Shown here in pieces: positions 10,556-22,706 of a DNA stretch of 64,000 nt. Numbering within the stretch: the first letter of the stretch is position 1; each line of letters starts with the position of its first letter. The translations under genes were made by a program, and so were the position numbers. This DNA is from Dugong dugon (lineage: Eukaryota; Chordata; Mammalia; Sirenia; Dugongidae). Location: assembly GCA_030035585.1 (NCBI GenBank), contig CM057482.1:49519501-49583500 (forward strand). The letters run 5' to 3'. The notes beneath the pieces are model-generated. The model searched no databases. It was given only the letters and a program-made list of their open reading frames with translations, and was not told the origin of the DNA.

Positions 10556-13446
10556 ATTTTGAGTCAACGTTAATGATGTGGATGGAGTAAAGCTTTCTGA
10601 ATCTTCATTTGCTGATGTGGCACAACTCAGAATGAGAAATAGCTGCAAGCATTCATTAATAATCAGAACATGAAATGTACAAAGTATGAACCTAAGAAAA
10701 TTGGAAGTTGTGAAAAATGAAAGTGAACACTTGAAGATCAATATCCTAGGCATTAGTGAGGTGAAATGGACTGGTACTGGCCTTTTTGAATCGGACAATC
10801 ATATGGTCTACTCTGCCAGGAATGACAAAATGAAGAGGAATGCTGTCATATTCATTGTCAAAAAGAACATTTCAAGATATATCCTAAAGTCCAACGCTGT
10901 CAATTATAGGATAATGTCGTACGCCTACAAGGAAGACAAGTTAATACGACCATTATTCAAATTTACTTATCAACCACTAATGCCAAATATGAAAAAATTG
11001 AAGATTTTTACCAACTTCTGTAGTTTTAAATTGGCCAAACATGCAATCAAGATGCATTGATAATTACTGGTGATTGGAATGGGAACGCTGAAAACAAAGA
11101 AGGAGAATCGGAAGCTAGAAATAATGCCCTTGGTGACATAAACAATGTTAGAGATCACATGATAGAATTTTGCAAGACCAGCGACTTATTTATTGGAAAT
11201 ACCTTTTTTCAACAACGTAAACAGCAACTATACATGTGGACCTTGCCAGACAGAACACACAGGAATTAAATCAACTATATCTGTGGAAAGACACGATGGA
11301 GAAGCTCAGTATCACAGTCAGAACAAGGCCAGGGCCAACTATGGAACAGACCATTAATTGCTTATATGCAAATTCAAGTTGAAGCGAAAGACAATTAAAA
11401 CAAGTCCACGAGAGCCAAAATACGACCTGGAATATATCCCACTGAACTTGGAGACCATCTCAAGAAGAGATTTGACCCGTTGAACATTAATAACCAAAGA
11501 CCAGATGAGTTGTGGGATGACATCAAGGACATCAAACATGAAGAAAGCAAAAGGTCACTAAAAAGACAGGAAAGAAAGAAAACACCAAAATGGATGTCAA
11601 AAGAGACCCTGAAACTTGCTCTTAAACATAGAGTAGCTAAAGCAAATGGAAGAAATGATGAATTAAAAGAGCTGAACAGAAGATTTCAAAGGGCAGCTAC
11701 AGAAGACAAAGTATTACTAGGAAAAGCGCAAAGACCTGGAGTTAGAAAACCAAAAGACAAGAACACACTTGGCATTTCTCAAGCTAAAGAACTGAAGAAA
11801 AAATTCAAGCCCCAAGTTGCAATATTGAAGGATTCTACAGGGAAGATATTGAATGATGCAGGAAGCATCAAGAGAAGATGGAAGGAATACACAGTCAATG
11901 TATAGTACCATTTCAGGAGGTACTATATGATAAAGAACCAATGGCAATGAAGGAAGAAGTCCAAGCTGCACTAAAGGCACTGGCGAAAAACAAGGCTCCA
12001 GGAATTGATGGAATACCAATTGAGATGTTTCAACAAATGGATGCAGCACTGGAAGTGCTCACTTATCTAGGCCAAGATATTTAGAAGACAGCTACCTGGC
12101 CAACCAACTAGAAGAGATCCATATTTATGCCCATTCCAAAGAAAGGTGATTCAACAGAATGTGGAAATTATCAAACAACATCATTAGTATCACATGCAAG
12201 TAAAATTCTGCTGAAGATAATTAAAAAATGGTTGCAGTAGTACATCAACAGGGAACTGCCATATGCCAAGCCAGATTCAGAAGAGGTTATGGAATGAGGG
12301 ATATCATTGCTGATGTCAGATGGATCTTGGCTGAAAGCAGAGAATACCAGAAAGATGTTTACCTGTGTTTTATTGACTATGCAAAGGCATTCGACTGTGT
12401 GGATCATAACTAATTATGTATAATATCGGGAACAATGGGAATTCCAGAACATTTAATTGTGCCCATGAAGAACTTGTACATAGATCAAGAGGTAGTCATT
12501 TGAATAAACAAGGGTTTAAAGTCAGGAAAGGTGTGCGTCAGAGTTGTATCCTTTCACTATACCTATTCAATCTGCTGAGCAAATAATGCGAGAAGCTGGA
12601 CTCTATGAAGAAGAGCGGGGCATCAAGATTGGAGGAAGATGCATTAACAACCTGTGTTATGCAGATGACATAACTTTGCTTGCTGAAAGTAAGGAGGACT
12701 TGAAGCACTTACAGATGAAGATCAAAAACCACAGCCTTCAGTATGGATTACACCTCAGCCTAAGGAAAACAAAAATCTTCACAACTGGACCAATAAGCAA
12801 CAACATGATAAACAGAGAAAAGATCGAAGTTGTCAAGGATTTCATTTTACTTGAATCCACAATCAAGGTCCATGGAAGCAGCGGTCAAAAAATCAAAGGA
12901 CATATTATTGCATTGGGCATATCTGTTGCAAAAGACCTCTTTAAAGTGTTAAAAAGCAAAGATGTCACTTTGAGGACTGAGGTGCGTCTGACCTAAGCCA
13001 TAGTATTTTCAATTGCCTTATAATCATGTGAAAGGGGGACAATGAATAAGGTAGACCTAAGTATTGATACTTTTGAATTATGGTATTGGTGAAGAATGTT
13101 GAATATACCACGGACTGCCAGAAGAATGAATAAATCTGTCTTGGAAGAGTTACAGCCAGAGTGCTCCTCGGAAGCGAGGATGGCAAGACTTTGTCTCAGG
13201 TATTTTGGACATGTTATCAGCAAGGACCAGTCCCTGGAGAAGGATATCATGCTTTGTAAAGTAGAGGGTGAGCAAAAGAGAGGAAGATCCTCAACTTGAT
13301 GGATTGACACAACGGCTGCAACAATGGGCTCAAACATAGCAATGATAGTAAGGAATGCGCAGAACCAGGCAGTGTTTTGTTGTATTGTTCACAGGGTCGC
13401 TATGAGTTGGAACCAACTGGATGGCACCTAACAACAACAACAACAA
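10556..13446 (+). mobile_element. RTE-B: 5'-truncated RTE LINE
   Basis: Plus-strand RTE starting within the leader coding region (VNDVDG-like, about 10560) and ending in the AAC repeat tail at about 13428-13446. It lacks the first ~300 bases of a full copy. It runs head to head with RTE-A, with about 36 bases between their 5' ends. No convincing target-site duplication was found for this copy. Confidence 0.87.
10686..13340 (+). pseudogene. RTE-B endonuclease and reverse transcriptase, broken
   Basis: Endonuclease pieces: MNLRKLEVVKNESEHLKINI and ISEVKWTGTGLFES (10686-11060), then ITGDWNGNAENKEGE with the catalytic GD-N motif kept (11057-11269). Connecting region: KWMSKETLKLALKHRVAKA (11480-11905) and ALKALAKNKAPGIDGIPIEM (11878-12084). 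Reverse transcriptase: YLCFIDYAKAFDCVDHN with the first catalytic aspartate (12228-12413) and LCYADDITLLAESKEDLKHL (12544-12996). The C-terminal arm is at 13096-13299. Active-site motifs survive better than in RTE-A, but at least five frame breaks disable it. Confidence 0.85.
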
Positions 13447-14904
13447 CGTTTGATTTATCAACTTTGTACTGTGTCTATGAAAGATGAGCATACTGGTGTA
13501 CTTACACTGTCTTCTGCCTAAACTACTACTCACTTTTCTTGCTATTTTAATGTTCCTAAGCTGTGGTGTTTATTACATTTTCATTCGGTCCTTTAGCCTT
13601 AAGTCTATCGATTAACTGTAAAAAATTTAACTTAATAAAAGAGTATTTACAAGCTGGTATTAATTATTGCAGGAATAAGTGCTATGATTACACCCACAGA
13701 AAAGGTAGTAGAATTCTAGGTCTCCAAAGCCCTGCCAACCAGAGGATAATTTGCCAAATATCAAAGTCAAGATTCTCTTTTGAGTTCTTTTCAGCTTTCT
13801 CTGCTTTATCTAAGATGATTCAGCTTGCCCTGTTTCTAAACTTATTTTGTCTTCTTTCTTGAATTAGATAGGATATTGCATCCTATCATTCCATATTTTC
13901 CCTGGTTGGTGTGCTGGGTGGATAGTCAACTTTCCAAGTTCCAAAATGTCTGAAATGACTTCATTTCAGCCACACTCGATTTAGAGTTTCCCCTCAGAAT
14001 TCTCAGGCATTGCTCCTCGTGTTGTAGCAACCAGTGTGCTGATGAGACAGACACCTGATGTCTTCTGGTTCTTACTCTTTTCAAGGTAACCCTTCACTCT
14101 TTAGAAACTTCTCCGATTCCTTGGGGTTTCGGATTCTCTGGAATTCTGAAATTTCCCTGAATGTATTCAAGGTGCAACTCTTCACATTCATCCTGCTCAT
14201 TTATAATGGGCCCTTGAGACCTGAACACTGTTTACCTTCAACTCAGATTACTATTCACTTTTTATTTATTTTATTTATTAATATATTTTTTCTTCCCTGT
14301 TTGTCTCTTTGTCTCTGTTTCCAGATATTCTAGTCAATAGAGGTTGTGGCCCGTATTGATCCTCTCTCATATTTTCCTCGTACAGCATTTCAACAGATTT
14401 CTTCTCCCACTGGTCTTAGCCTTGGCCACTCAATCCACCCACTGAACTTTCTATTTGGCAATCATATTTTAATTAATATGAAGTCTTTCTTGCTCTCTGT
14501 TGATCTTTTCTCATAGCAACCAATCTAATTTTGGGGGATGTAATATCCTATCTAATTTTTCTAAGTATCTAACTAGAAATCTTCTGAAGCTCTCATGTCT
14601 TCTCTGAATTATGTTTGGTTTGTTCACCTTGATCTTTTTTATGCTGCTGGTTTTCATCCAGTGTTTAGTGATTCTTGGGTTGGTTCATCTTTATGAGTGA
14701 GCAACCAAGATTAGTAAAGGGAGCTGTGATTTCCCCCACAGACCTTCCTGACAATGGGGCAGGTGTATTACCCAGCAGGTTTGAGGGTGGTGAGTGAGGT
14801 GAAGGCAGCCTAGAGACTACACACTTGGCAAAGTTAGATGTTTTTTATGCTGGAGGAGATGGAGTGCTTTAGTGGTCTCACTCCTTGTTACTCTTGGGTC
14901 CATA
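13447..14904. other. Single-copy non-coding DNA
   Basis: AT-rich sequence with no repeat I recognise and no convincing exon. Open frames of 91-99 codons at 13563-13862 and 14058-14333 look random: no family resemblance, hydrophobic low-complexity composition and no splice context. Confidence 0.5.
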
Positions 14905-15137
14905 AGTTGTGAAGTTTTATTTCTGGACTCTCAATTCTATTCCATTGATCTATATGTCTATCCTTATGCTAGTACTACACTATCTTGATTACTGTAGTTT
15001 TGCAGTAAGTTTTGAAACAAGGAAGTGTGAGTCTTCCAACTTTATTCTTATGTTAAAGAGTGTTTTAAATAGTCTTGGTCCCTTGCATTTCCATATTAAT
15101 TTTAGGGGCAACTTAGCAATATCTACAAAGCTCTAAC
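14905..15137 (-). mobile_element. Old L1 ORF2 fragment
   Basis: On the minus strand this matches the L1 ORF2 C-terminal stretch that reads as 'tggaatagaattgagagtcc' on the coding strand, and the following 'cacttccttg' region. It is diverged, so from an older L1 subfamily. Confidence 0.7.
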
Positions 15138-15280
15138 TCACTCTTGTATCAGCTGCACAGATTACCACAATATGGATACATTACATTTTATTCAAAGACC
15201 TAAATTTGAACTTCTAGGAGATATACAATTTTTGCTATTATAAACAGCACTACCACAAAAAAAAAGAAAAAAAAAACAGT

Positions 15281-15375
15281 TGCCATTGAGTCAATTCCGA
15301 CGTATGGCAACCCCATATGTTTCAGAGCAGAGCTGCGCTCCACAGGGTTTTCAAATAAACCTGCCTGTAAATATA
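15281..15375 (-). mobile_element. AfroSINE fragment (RTE-like tail end)
   Basis: Begins with 'gttgccattgagtcaattcc', the inverted RTE-like tail, and continues to the 'cagggttttcaa' region. It follows an A-rich run at 15257-15280. The tRNA-like head is missing. Confidence 0.75.
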
Positions 15376-15394
15376 ACGTCTCCGAAATATCTTA

Positions 15395-15567
15395 AGCAAA
15401 ATAATAATATTAAACAGAAATTTTTAATTTTGATGAAGAGCTATTAATCAACTTTTTTTTATGATTGGAACTGACTTTTAAATCATTGCCTACTCCAAAA
15501 ATCTAAATAATTGCCCATTCCAAAACAATCTTTTGTGAGATGTTTTCTGAAGCTTTGTAGTTCTAAA
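15395..15567 (-). mobile_element. Old L1, left half (host of L1-B)
   Basis: Diverged minus-strand L1 ORF2 end ('tttttaattttgatgaag' and onward to 'gctttgtagttctaaaa'). The element resumes at 23906 after L1-B, with the junction word 'tagtt(c/t)taaa' on both sides, indicating that L1-B inserted here. Confidence 0.65.
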
Positions 15568-18500
15568 ATTTTTTTAAAAAATTAATTTTATTGTGTTTTA
15601 GGTGAAAGTTTACAGCATAAACTAGTTTTTCATTCATAGATTTTATACACAAATTGTTTCGTGATGTTAGCTGCAATCCCCGCAATGGGTCAGCACTCTC
15701 CCCTTTTCCCTTCCCACCCTAGGTTCTCCATATCCATTCGTTCAGTTTTCCTGTCCCATCTTGCCTTCTCATCTTTGCTTTTGGACAGGTGTTGCCCATT
15801 TGGTCTCATATACTTGATTGAACTAAGAAGTACATTCCTCACGTGTGTTATTGCCTGTCTAATCTTTGGCTGAAAGGTGGACTTTGGGAGTGGCTTCAGT
15901 TCTGAGTTAGCAGGGTATCCATGGGCCACAGTTTTAGTGGTTCCTCCAGTCATTGTCAGACCAGTAAGGCTGGACTTTTTTTGTGAATTTGAATTTTGTT
16001 CTATATGTTTTTCCCACTCTGTCCAGGACCCTCTACTGTGATTCTTGTCAGAGGGGTCAGTGGTGGTAGCCAGGCACCATCCAGTTCTTCCAGGCTCAGG
16101 CTGGTGAAGGCTGTGGTTCATGTGGTACATTAGTCCTTTGGACTAATATTTTCCTTGTGTCTTTGGTTTTCTTCATTCTCCTTTGCTTCAAACATGATGA
16201 GACCAACAGATGTATCTTAGTTGCCCACTCGCAAGCTTTTAAGACCGCAAGTGCTACTCACCAAGGTAGGATGTAGGATGTCTTCTTTAAGAACTATGTT
16301 ATGCCCGTTGACTTAGATGTCCCCCAAGACCATAGTTGCCAGCCCTCACCCCCAGTAACTCAGTCCCTCAAGGTGTTCTTTATGCCATGTATTAGAGCCC
16401 CTAGTGTTGTTCCTATTTTTTCTTCCATGATCTTTATAGTTTTAGGTTTTATATTTAGGTCTCTGATCCATTTTGAATTAGTTTTTGTGTATGGTGTGAC
16501 GTATGGGTCCTGTTTCATTTTTTTACAGATGGACATCTAGTTTTGCCAGCACCATTTGTTAAAAAGACTGTCTTTTCCCACATTTAATGGATTTGGTCCT
16601 CTGTCAAAGATCTGCTGACCATAGGTGGATGGATTTACATCTGGGTTCTTGATTCTGTTCCATTGGTCCATGTGTCTGTCATTGTACCAGTATCAAGCTG
16701 TTTTCACTACCTTGGCTGTATAGTAGGTTCTGAGATCAGGTAGTGTTAGGCCTCCTATTTTGTTCTTTTTCCTCAGTAATGGTTCGTGTATCTGGGGCCT
16801 CTTTCCTTTCTACATAAAGTTACCGATTAGTTTTCCCATCTCATTAAAGAATGCTATTGGTATTTGGATTGGAATTGCTTTGTATTTGTAGATTGCTTTG
16901 GGTAGAATTGACATTTTCACCTATCCATGCGCATGGTATGTTTCTCCATTTATGTAGGTCTCTTTTGGTTTTTTGAAGTAGTGTTTTGTAGTTTTTTTGT
17001 ATAGGTCTTTTATGTCCCTGCTTAAATTTATTCCTAATATTTTATCTTTTTAGGGGCTTTTATAAATGGTTTTGCTTTCATGATTTCCTTTTCGAAGTTC
17101 TCTTTGTTGGTGTATAGGATTCCAACTGATTTTTGTATGTTGATCTTGAATCATGTTACTCTGTTGAATCTATTAGTTCCAGTAGTTTTCTTTTAGAATC
17201 TTTGGGGTTCTCTGTGTATAGAATCATATCATCTATGAATAGGGATAGTTTTACTTCTTCCTTTCCAATTTGGATGCCCTTTCTTTTTCTTTCCTTATTG
17301 TTCTAGCTAGGACTTCAGCACAATATTAAATAGGAGTGGTGATACAAAGCATCCTTGCCTTGTTCTTGTTCTCAGGGGGAATGCTTTCAGCCTCTCCACA
17401 TTGAGAATGATGTTGGCTGTTTGTTTTGTACAGATGCCCTTTATAATGTTGAGGAATTTCCCCTCTATTCCTACTTTATTGAGCATTTTTCTCAGAATTG
17501 GGTGCTAGACTTTATCAAATGCCTTTTCTGTGTCAATTGAGATGACCACATGATTCTTTTTTTTTTTTTTTTTTTTTTTTTTTTGTGGATTGTGTGGATT
17601 GATTTTCTAAAGTTGAACCATCCTTGCACAGCTGGTATGAATTCCACTTGGTCATGGTGTATTATTTTTTGATATCATGCTGAATTCTATTGGCTAGAAT
17701 TTTTTTGAGAATTTTTGCATTTACATTCATGAAAGATATTGGTGTGTAATTTTCTTTTTTTGTGGTGTCTTTGCCTGGCTTTCATATCAGGGTTATGCTG
17801 GATTCATAGAATGAATTTGGGAGTATTCCTTCCTTTTCTATGCTCTAAAATAGTTTTAGTACTGGTATCAGCTCATCTCTGAATGTTTGGTAGAATTCTC
17901 CAGGAAGCCATCTGGGCCCAGGCTTTTTTTTGTTGGGAGTTTTTATTTGTTTTTTTAATTACGTCTTCAATATCTTCCCTTGTTATGGGTCTGTTCAGAT
18001 TTTCTATCTCAGCTTGTGTTAGTTTAGGTAGGAAGTGTGTTTCTAGAAATTTATCCATTTCCTCTAGGTTCTCAAATTCGTTAGAGTACAATTTTTCATA
18101 GCAATCAGTTATGATCCTTTTTATTTCAGTTGGGTCTGTGGTAATGTCCCCCAAATCATTTATTGAGTTATTTGCTTCCTCTCCCGTTTTTGTCACTTTT
18201 GCAAATGGATTGTAAATTTTATTGATTTTTTCCAAAGAACCAACTTTTGGTCTTATTGATTCTTTCTATTGTCTTTCTGTTCTCTATTTCATTTATTTCT
18301 GTGCTAATCTTTATTATTTCCTTTCTTTTGGTGCCTGTGGGCTTCTTTTCCTGTTCTCTATTTGTTCAAGGTGTAGGACTAACAATTGTATATTGGTCCA
18401 TTCTTCTTTTTTGATGTGTGTGTTTATTGGTATAAACTGACCTCTGAGCGCTGCTTTTGCTGTGTCCCAAAGGTTTTGGTATGATGTGTTTTCATTCTCA

Positions 18501-18837
18501 TTTCATTCTAGGAATTTTTTTTAACTCCCTCTTTGATTTTTTCTATTACTCAGCTGTTTTTAAGCAAGGTGTTATTCAGTTTCCATTTGATATTTTTTTC
18601 CTTGCTCTTGCTGTGATAGGTTTCTACTCTTACAGTGTTATGATCAGAGAGAATGCTTTGTATTATTTCTATGTTATGAATTTTATTGAGGGTTGCTTTG
18701 TGGCCTAAAACATGGTCTAGTCTGTAGAATGTTCCATATGTGTTGGAAAAGAATGTATACTTTGCTGCTGTTGGGTGGAGTGTTCCATTTATGTCTATGA
18801 GGTCAAGTACATTGATTTTGGCCTTTAGATTTTCATT

Positions 18838-19190
18838 TTTTTTTGTACTTCAGCTGAAGGTTTACAGAACAAATAGTTTCTCATTAAACAGTAGTACACA
18901 TATTGTTTTATGACATTGGTTAACAGCCCCATGACATGTCAACCCCCTCCCTTCTCGACCTTTTTTTTTTTTTTTTCTGGTGAAAATATACATAACCAAA
19001 GATACATTTCAAAAATTTCTACATGCACAGTTCAGTGACATCGACTACGCTCTTCCAGTTGTGCTGCTATTCTCACTTTAGATGAAGGTTTACAGAACAA
19101 AATAGTTTCTCATTAAACAATTAGTACACATGTTGCCCTATGACAAAGGTTAACAACCCCACTACATGTCATGCTTGTCCTTACTCAACC
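18838..19190 (-). repeat. Tandem L1 3' ends with an extra poly(A)-tailed segment
   Basis: Read on the minus strand: L1 3' UTR to 'taaaccttcatctaaag' (19190-19075), then about 100 bases of other sequence ending in a poly(A) of about 17 (19074-18960), then a second copy of the last ~114 bases of the same L1 3' UTR (18959-18846) with its own A tail. The two 3'-end copies are clearly alike. This looks like a read-through (3' transduction) followed by another short L1 insertion, or a composite transcript. Confidence 0.65.
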
Positions 19191-19993
19191 TTGGGTTCCC
19201 TATCACCAGCTTTCCTGTCCCCTTCTACCTTCTAGTCCTTGTCTCTAGACTACTGTGCCTCATTAGTCCCATTTTGTTTTACAGGGCTGTGCAATCCTTG
19301 GCTGAACAGTGAACCTCGGAAGTAACTTCACCATTAAGCGAAAAGGGTGTCTGGGGGCCATACTCTTGGGGTTTATCCAGTCTCTTTTAGGCCAGTAAAT
19401 CTGCTTTTTTGTGTTAGAATATTTTTCTACATCCTTCTCCAGCTCTGTCCAGAACCCTCTGTTGTGATCCTGCTCAAAGCAGTCAGTGGTAGTAGGTGGG
19501 CACCATCTAGCTGTACTGGACTCAGTTTGGTGGAGACTTTGGTAGCTGTGGTCCATTAGTCCTTTGGACTAATCTTTTCCTTGTATCCTGTTCTCTTCAC
19601 TCTCCCTTGCTCCCGAAGGGATGAGACCAGTGGAGTATCTTAGATGGCTGTTCACAGGCTTTTAAGACCCCAGACACTACTCACCAAGGTAGAATGTAGA
19701 ACATTGTCTTTATAAACTGTGTTATGCCAATTGAGCTAGATGTTCCCTGAGACCATGGTCCCCACAGCCCTCCGCCCAGCAATTCAGTCCCTCAGGGAGT
19801 TTGGATGTATCTAAGGAGCTTCCATGACCTTTCCTGGTACAAGTTGTGCTGGTTTGTCCAGTATTGTGTACTGTCTCACCCTTCACCAAAGATACCACTT
19901 ATCTATTGCCTATTTAGTATTTCCCCCCCACCCTTCCCATCCCTGGTAGCCAACAAAGATTGTTGCTTTTTGTGTTGAATTTTTCATGGGTTT

Positions 19994-20757
19994 TTAGAAT
20001 AGAGGTCTCATACAATATTTGTCCTTTTGTGATTGACTTATTTCACTCAGCATAATGTCTTCCAGTTTCATCCATGTTATGAGATGCTTCACGGATTCAT
20101 CATTGTTCTTTCTCGTTGCATAGTACTCCATTGTGTGTATGTACCATAGTTTGTTTACCCATTCATCTGTTGATGGGTATCTAGGTTGTTTCCATCTTTT
20201 TGCTATTGTGAAAAATGCTGCCATGAACATAGGTGTGCATATGTCTATTTCTCTAGGATATATTCCTAGGAATGGGATTGCTGGATCGTATGGTATTTCT
20301 ATTTCTAGCTTTCTAAGGAAGTGCAATATCATTTTCCAAAATGGTTGTATCACTTTGCATTCCCACCAGCAGTGTATAAGAGTTCTGATCTCCCTGCAGC
20401 CCCTATAACATTTGTTATTTCCAGTGTTTTTGATTTGTGCCAGTAATGGCAGAGTGAGATGGTATCTCATTGTGGTTTTAATTTGCATTTCTCTAATGGT
20501 TAGTGATCATGAGCATTTCCTCATGTGTCTGTTGGCTGCTTGAATGTCATCTTTGGTGAAGTGTCTGTTCATTTCCTTTGCCCATTTTTTAATAGGATTA
20601 TTTGTCTTTTTGTGGTATAGGTGTTGGATTTTCTTGTAGATTATGGAGATTAGACCTTTGTCTGACTTGTACTGTCCAAAAATTCTTTCCCAGTCTGTAG
20701 GTTCTCTTTTTACTCTTTTGGTGGTCTTTTGAAGAGCATAGGTGTTTGATTTTTAGA
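19994..20757 (-). pseudogene. L1-C ORF2 C-terminal part
   Basis: Open for 164 codons at 19994-20488 with [11 protein letters not shown], the cysteine-containing [13 protein letters not shown] stretch (the zinc-knuckle-like C-terminal region of ORF2p), [20 protein letters not shown] and [20 protein letters not shown]. It is well preserved relative to neighbours but has no upstream reverse transcriptase. Confidence 0.82.
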
Positions 20758-21591
20758 AGTAGATCTTCTGTATCTTTGTTGAGTTCCTTTCTAGATTTTC
20801 TGTCCTTTTCTGAGAGTGGTGCGTTGAAGTCTCCTACTACTATTGTGGAACTATCTATTTCTCTTTTCAGTGTTGTTAGAGTTTGTTTTATGTATTTTGG
20901 AGTACTGTCGTTGGGTGCATAGATATTTATTAAGGTTATGTTTTCTTGGCGAATTGTCCCTTTAATCATCATATAACGTCCTTCTTTTCTTTTATGATTG
21001 ATTTTGCCTTAAAGTCTGTTTTATCTGAGATTAGTATTGCTGCTCTTGCTCTTTTTTGGTTGCTATATTTTTTTCTGTTTACAGATTTGTAACATATTTA
21101 TGTCTTTGTGTCTCAGTTGTGTTTACTGTAGACAGCATATAGATGGGTTGTGCTTTTGTATCCATTCTGCAACTCTCTGTCACTTTACAGGTGAATTTAA
21201 GCCATTTACATTCAGTGTGATTATCGATTGGTATGAGTTTATTACTGTCATATTGTTGTAATTTTTTTTTTTGTGATGCTGACATTTTCTTTGTTCCTGT
21301 TACTTTTCTGTGCTGAGTTCCTTTTGTCTGTGGATTTTCTTTTCCTATTATAGATTTTGTGTTTACTGATACTTTATGTTTTTCTTCTGATGAGTAGGTT
21401 TGTTAACTTCCTTTGTGGTTACCTTGAAATTTACCCTAATATTTCTATGTTTGAACTAGTATTTTACTACTTGATATCACCTTTGACTTTCTCTCCATTT
21501 GAAAGTTCTGTACCTATACCATTTACTCCCCTTTTTATTCTTTTGATGTTGTCATCATGTGCAGGTTGACACTCTGTTTTCCTGTTTTAGT

Positions 21592-22706
21592 CTTTTAGCT
21601 TTGTTTCATTATTGAGAGTTCTTTACCTAGGTTGCTATCTGGCTAATGCTGTCCTGTGCCCTAGACTCGGGCTGTTGTCTGATGTTGGTAGTTCTCTAAC
21701 TGAAGGACTCTGTTTACATTATTTTTTGTAAGTTTGGCTTTGTATTGACAAAATCCCCTAATTACTCTTTATGTAGAAATGTCCTAATTTCACCATCGTA
21801 TTTGAGAGAGAGTTTTGCAGGATATATTATTCTTGGTTGACAGTGTTTTTTCTTTCAAGGTTTTTCATATGTCATCCCATTGCCTTCTTGCCTGCATAGT
21901 TTCTGTCGAGTAATCAGAGCTTAGTCTTATTGTTTCACCTTTGTAAGGGGCTTTTCATTTTTCTCAAGCTGATCTCAGGAATCTGTTTGTCTTTGGTTTT
22001 GGCAAGTGTGACTATGATATATCTTGAGGACTTTCTTTTGGGATCTATCCTATATGGGGTTCATTGAGCTTCTTGGGTAGTCAGCTTTTCTACTTTCATG
22101 ATAATTCAGAAGTTTTCTGCCAGAAAATCTTCAACAATCTTATCCACGTTTTGCATTTAATCCTCCTGTACTGGAACTCTGATCATGTGCAAATTTTTGC
22201 TCGATTGTGTCCCACACAATTCTTAGCTAGTCTTCATTTTTCTTCATTCTTTTCTCTGATTTTTCCTCAAAGTGGCATCTGTGGATTTGTCTTCAATCTC
22301 GTTAATTATGTCTTCCATTGTTTCAAATTTGCTCGTACAACCTATTGAGTTGTCCATTTCTGAAATTTTATTGTTTATATTTTGGATTTCTAGTTGCTGT
22401 TTTTGTATGACTTCTAATTGTTTATTTAGTCTGACATTTTGTTCTGGTAATATTTTCCTGAATTCTTCAATTGCTTGGTCTGTGTTTTCCTTGATTTTGG
22501 CTATGTTTTCATTGGTTTTGTCTGTGTTTTCCATGATTTTGTCTATTATTTTCCTTGGCTTTGTGTTTTCCTTGATGTCTTTCCTAATATCTCAGAAAGA
22601 CCTAAATATTAGTCTTTGGAATTCCATATCAGGTAGTTCCACTGCCTTTTCTTCTACCAGAAGATCATTGGATTATTTTGGTCACTTTCTAGAGCCATCT
22701 TGTCCT
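21592..22706 (-). pseudogene. L1-B ORF1, broken
   Basis: The minus strand gives the coiled-coil region MENTDKTNENIAKIKENTDQ and QQLEIQNINNKISEMDNSIG (22244-22534). The C-terminal 'gatggtgaaattaggacattt' region lies near 21790 and a stop near 21592. The start lies near 22706. Position and heptad pattern match L1 ORF1p; frameshifts break it. Confidence 0.75.

Larger units (their letters stand above)
18836..20757 (-). mobile_element. L1-C: 5'-truncated L1 inserted in L1-B
   Basis: Comprises the 3' UTR and the last part of ORF2 of another L1, entering at the endonuclease of L1-B. Flanks show a short duplicated word ('tagattttc' near 18827 and 'tagatcttc' near 20760). On the coding strand it stops at the region equal to 'ggagctcccagtttctc' of L1-A. 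Its own 3' end is unusual: two L1 3' ends lie in tandem (see 18838-19190). Confidence 0.78.
16372..21270 (-). pseudogene. L1-B ORF2 remnants on both sides of L1-C
   Basis: Reverse transcriptase and linker parts are at 16372-18235, for example [20 protein letters not shown] on the minus strand at 17873-18235. Endonuclease parts are at 20758-21270, including VVGDFNAPLSEKDRKSRKEL and the early TECKWLKF region. The intervening 18836-20757 belongs to L1-C. Stops, shifts and the 1-kb deletion make it non-functional. Because of the insertion, one open frame (20598-20972) runs from the L1-B endonuclease into L1-C sequence; this is an accident of the junction. Confidence 0.8.

Noticed and set aside
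15690..16130. 146-codon minus-strand frame as a gene
   Set aside because: It lies completely in the 3' UTR of L1-B; equivalent 3' UTR sequence in L1-G (48770-49020 and 49590-49800) is not open.
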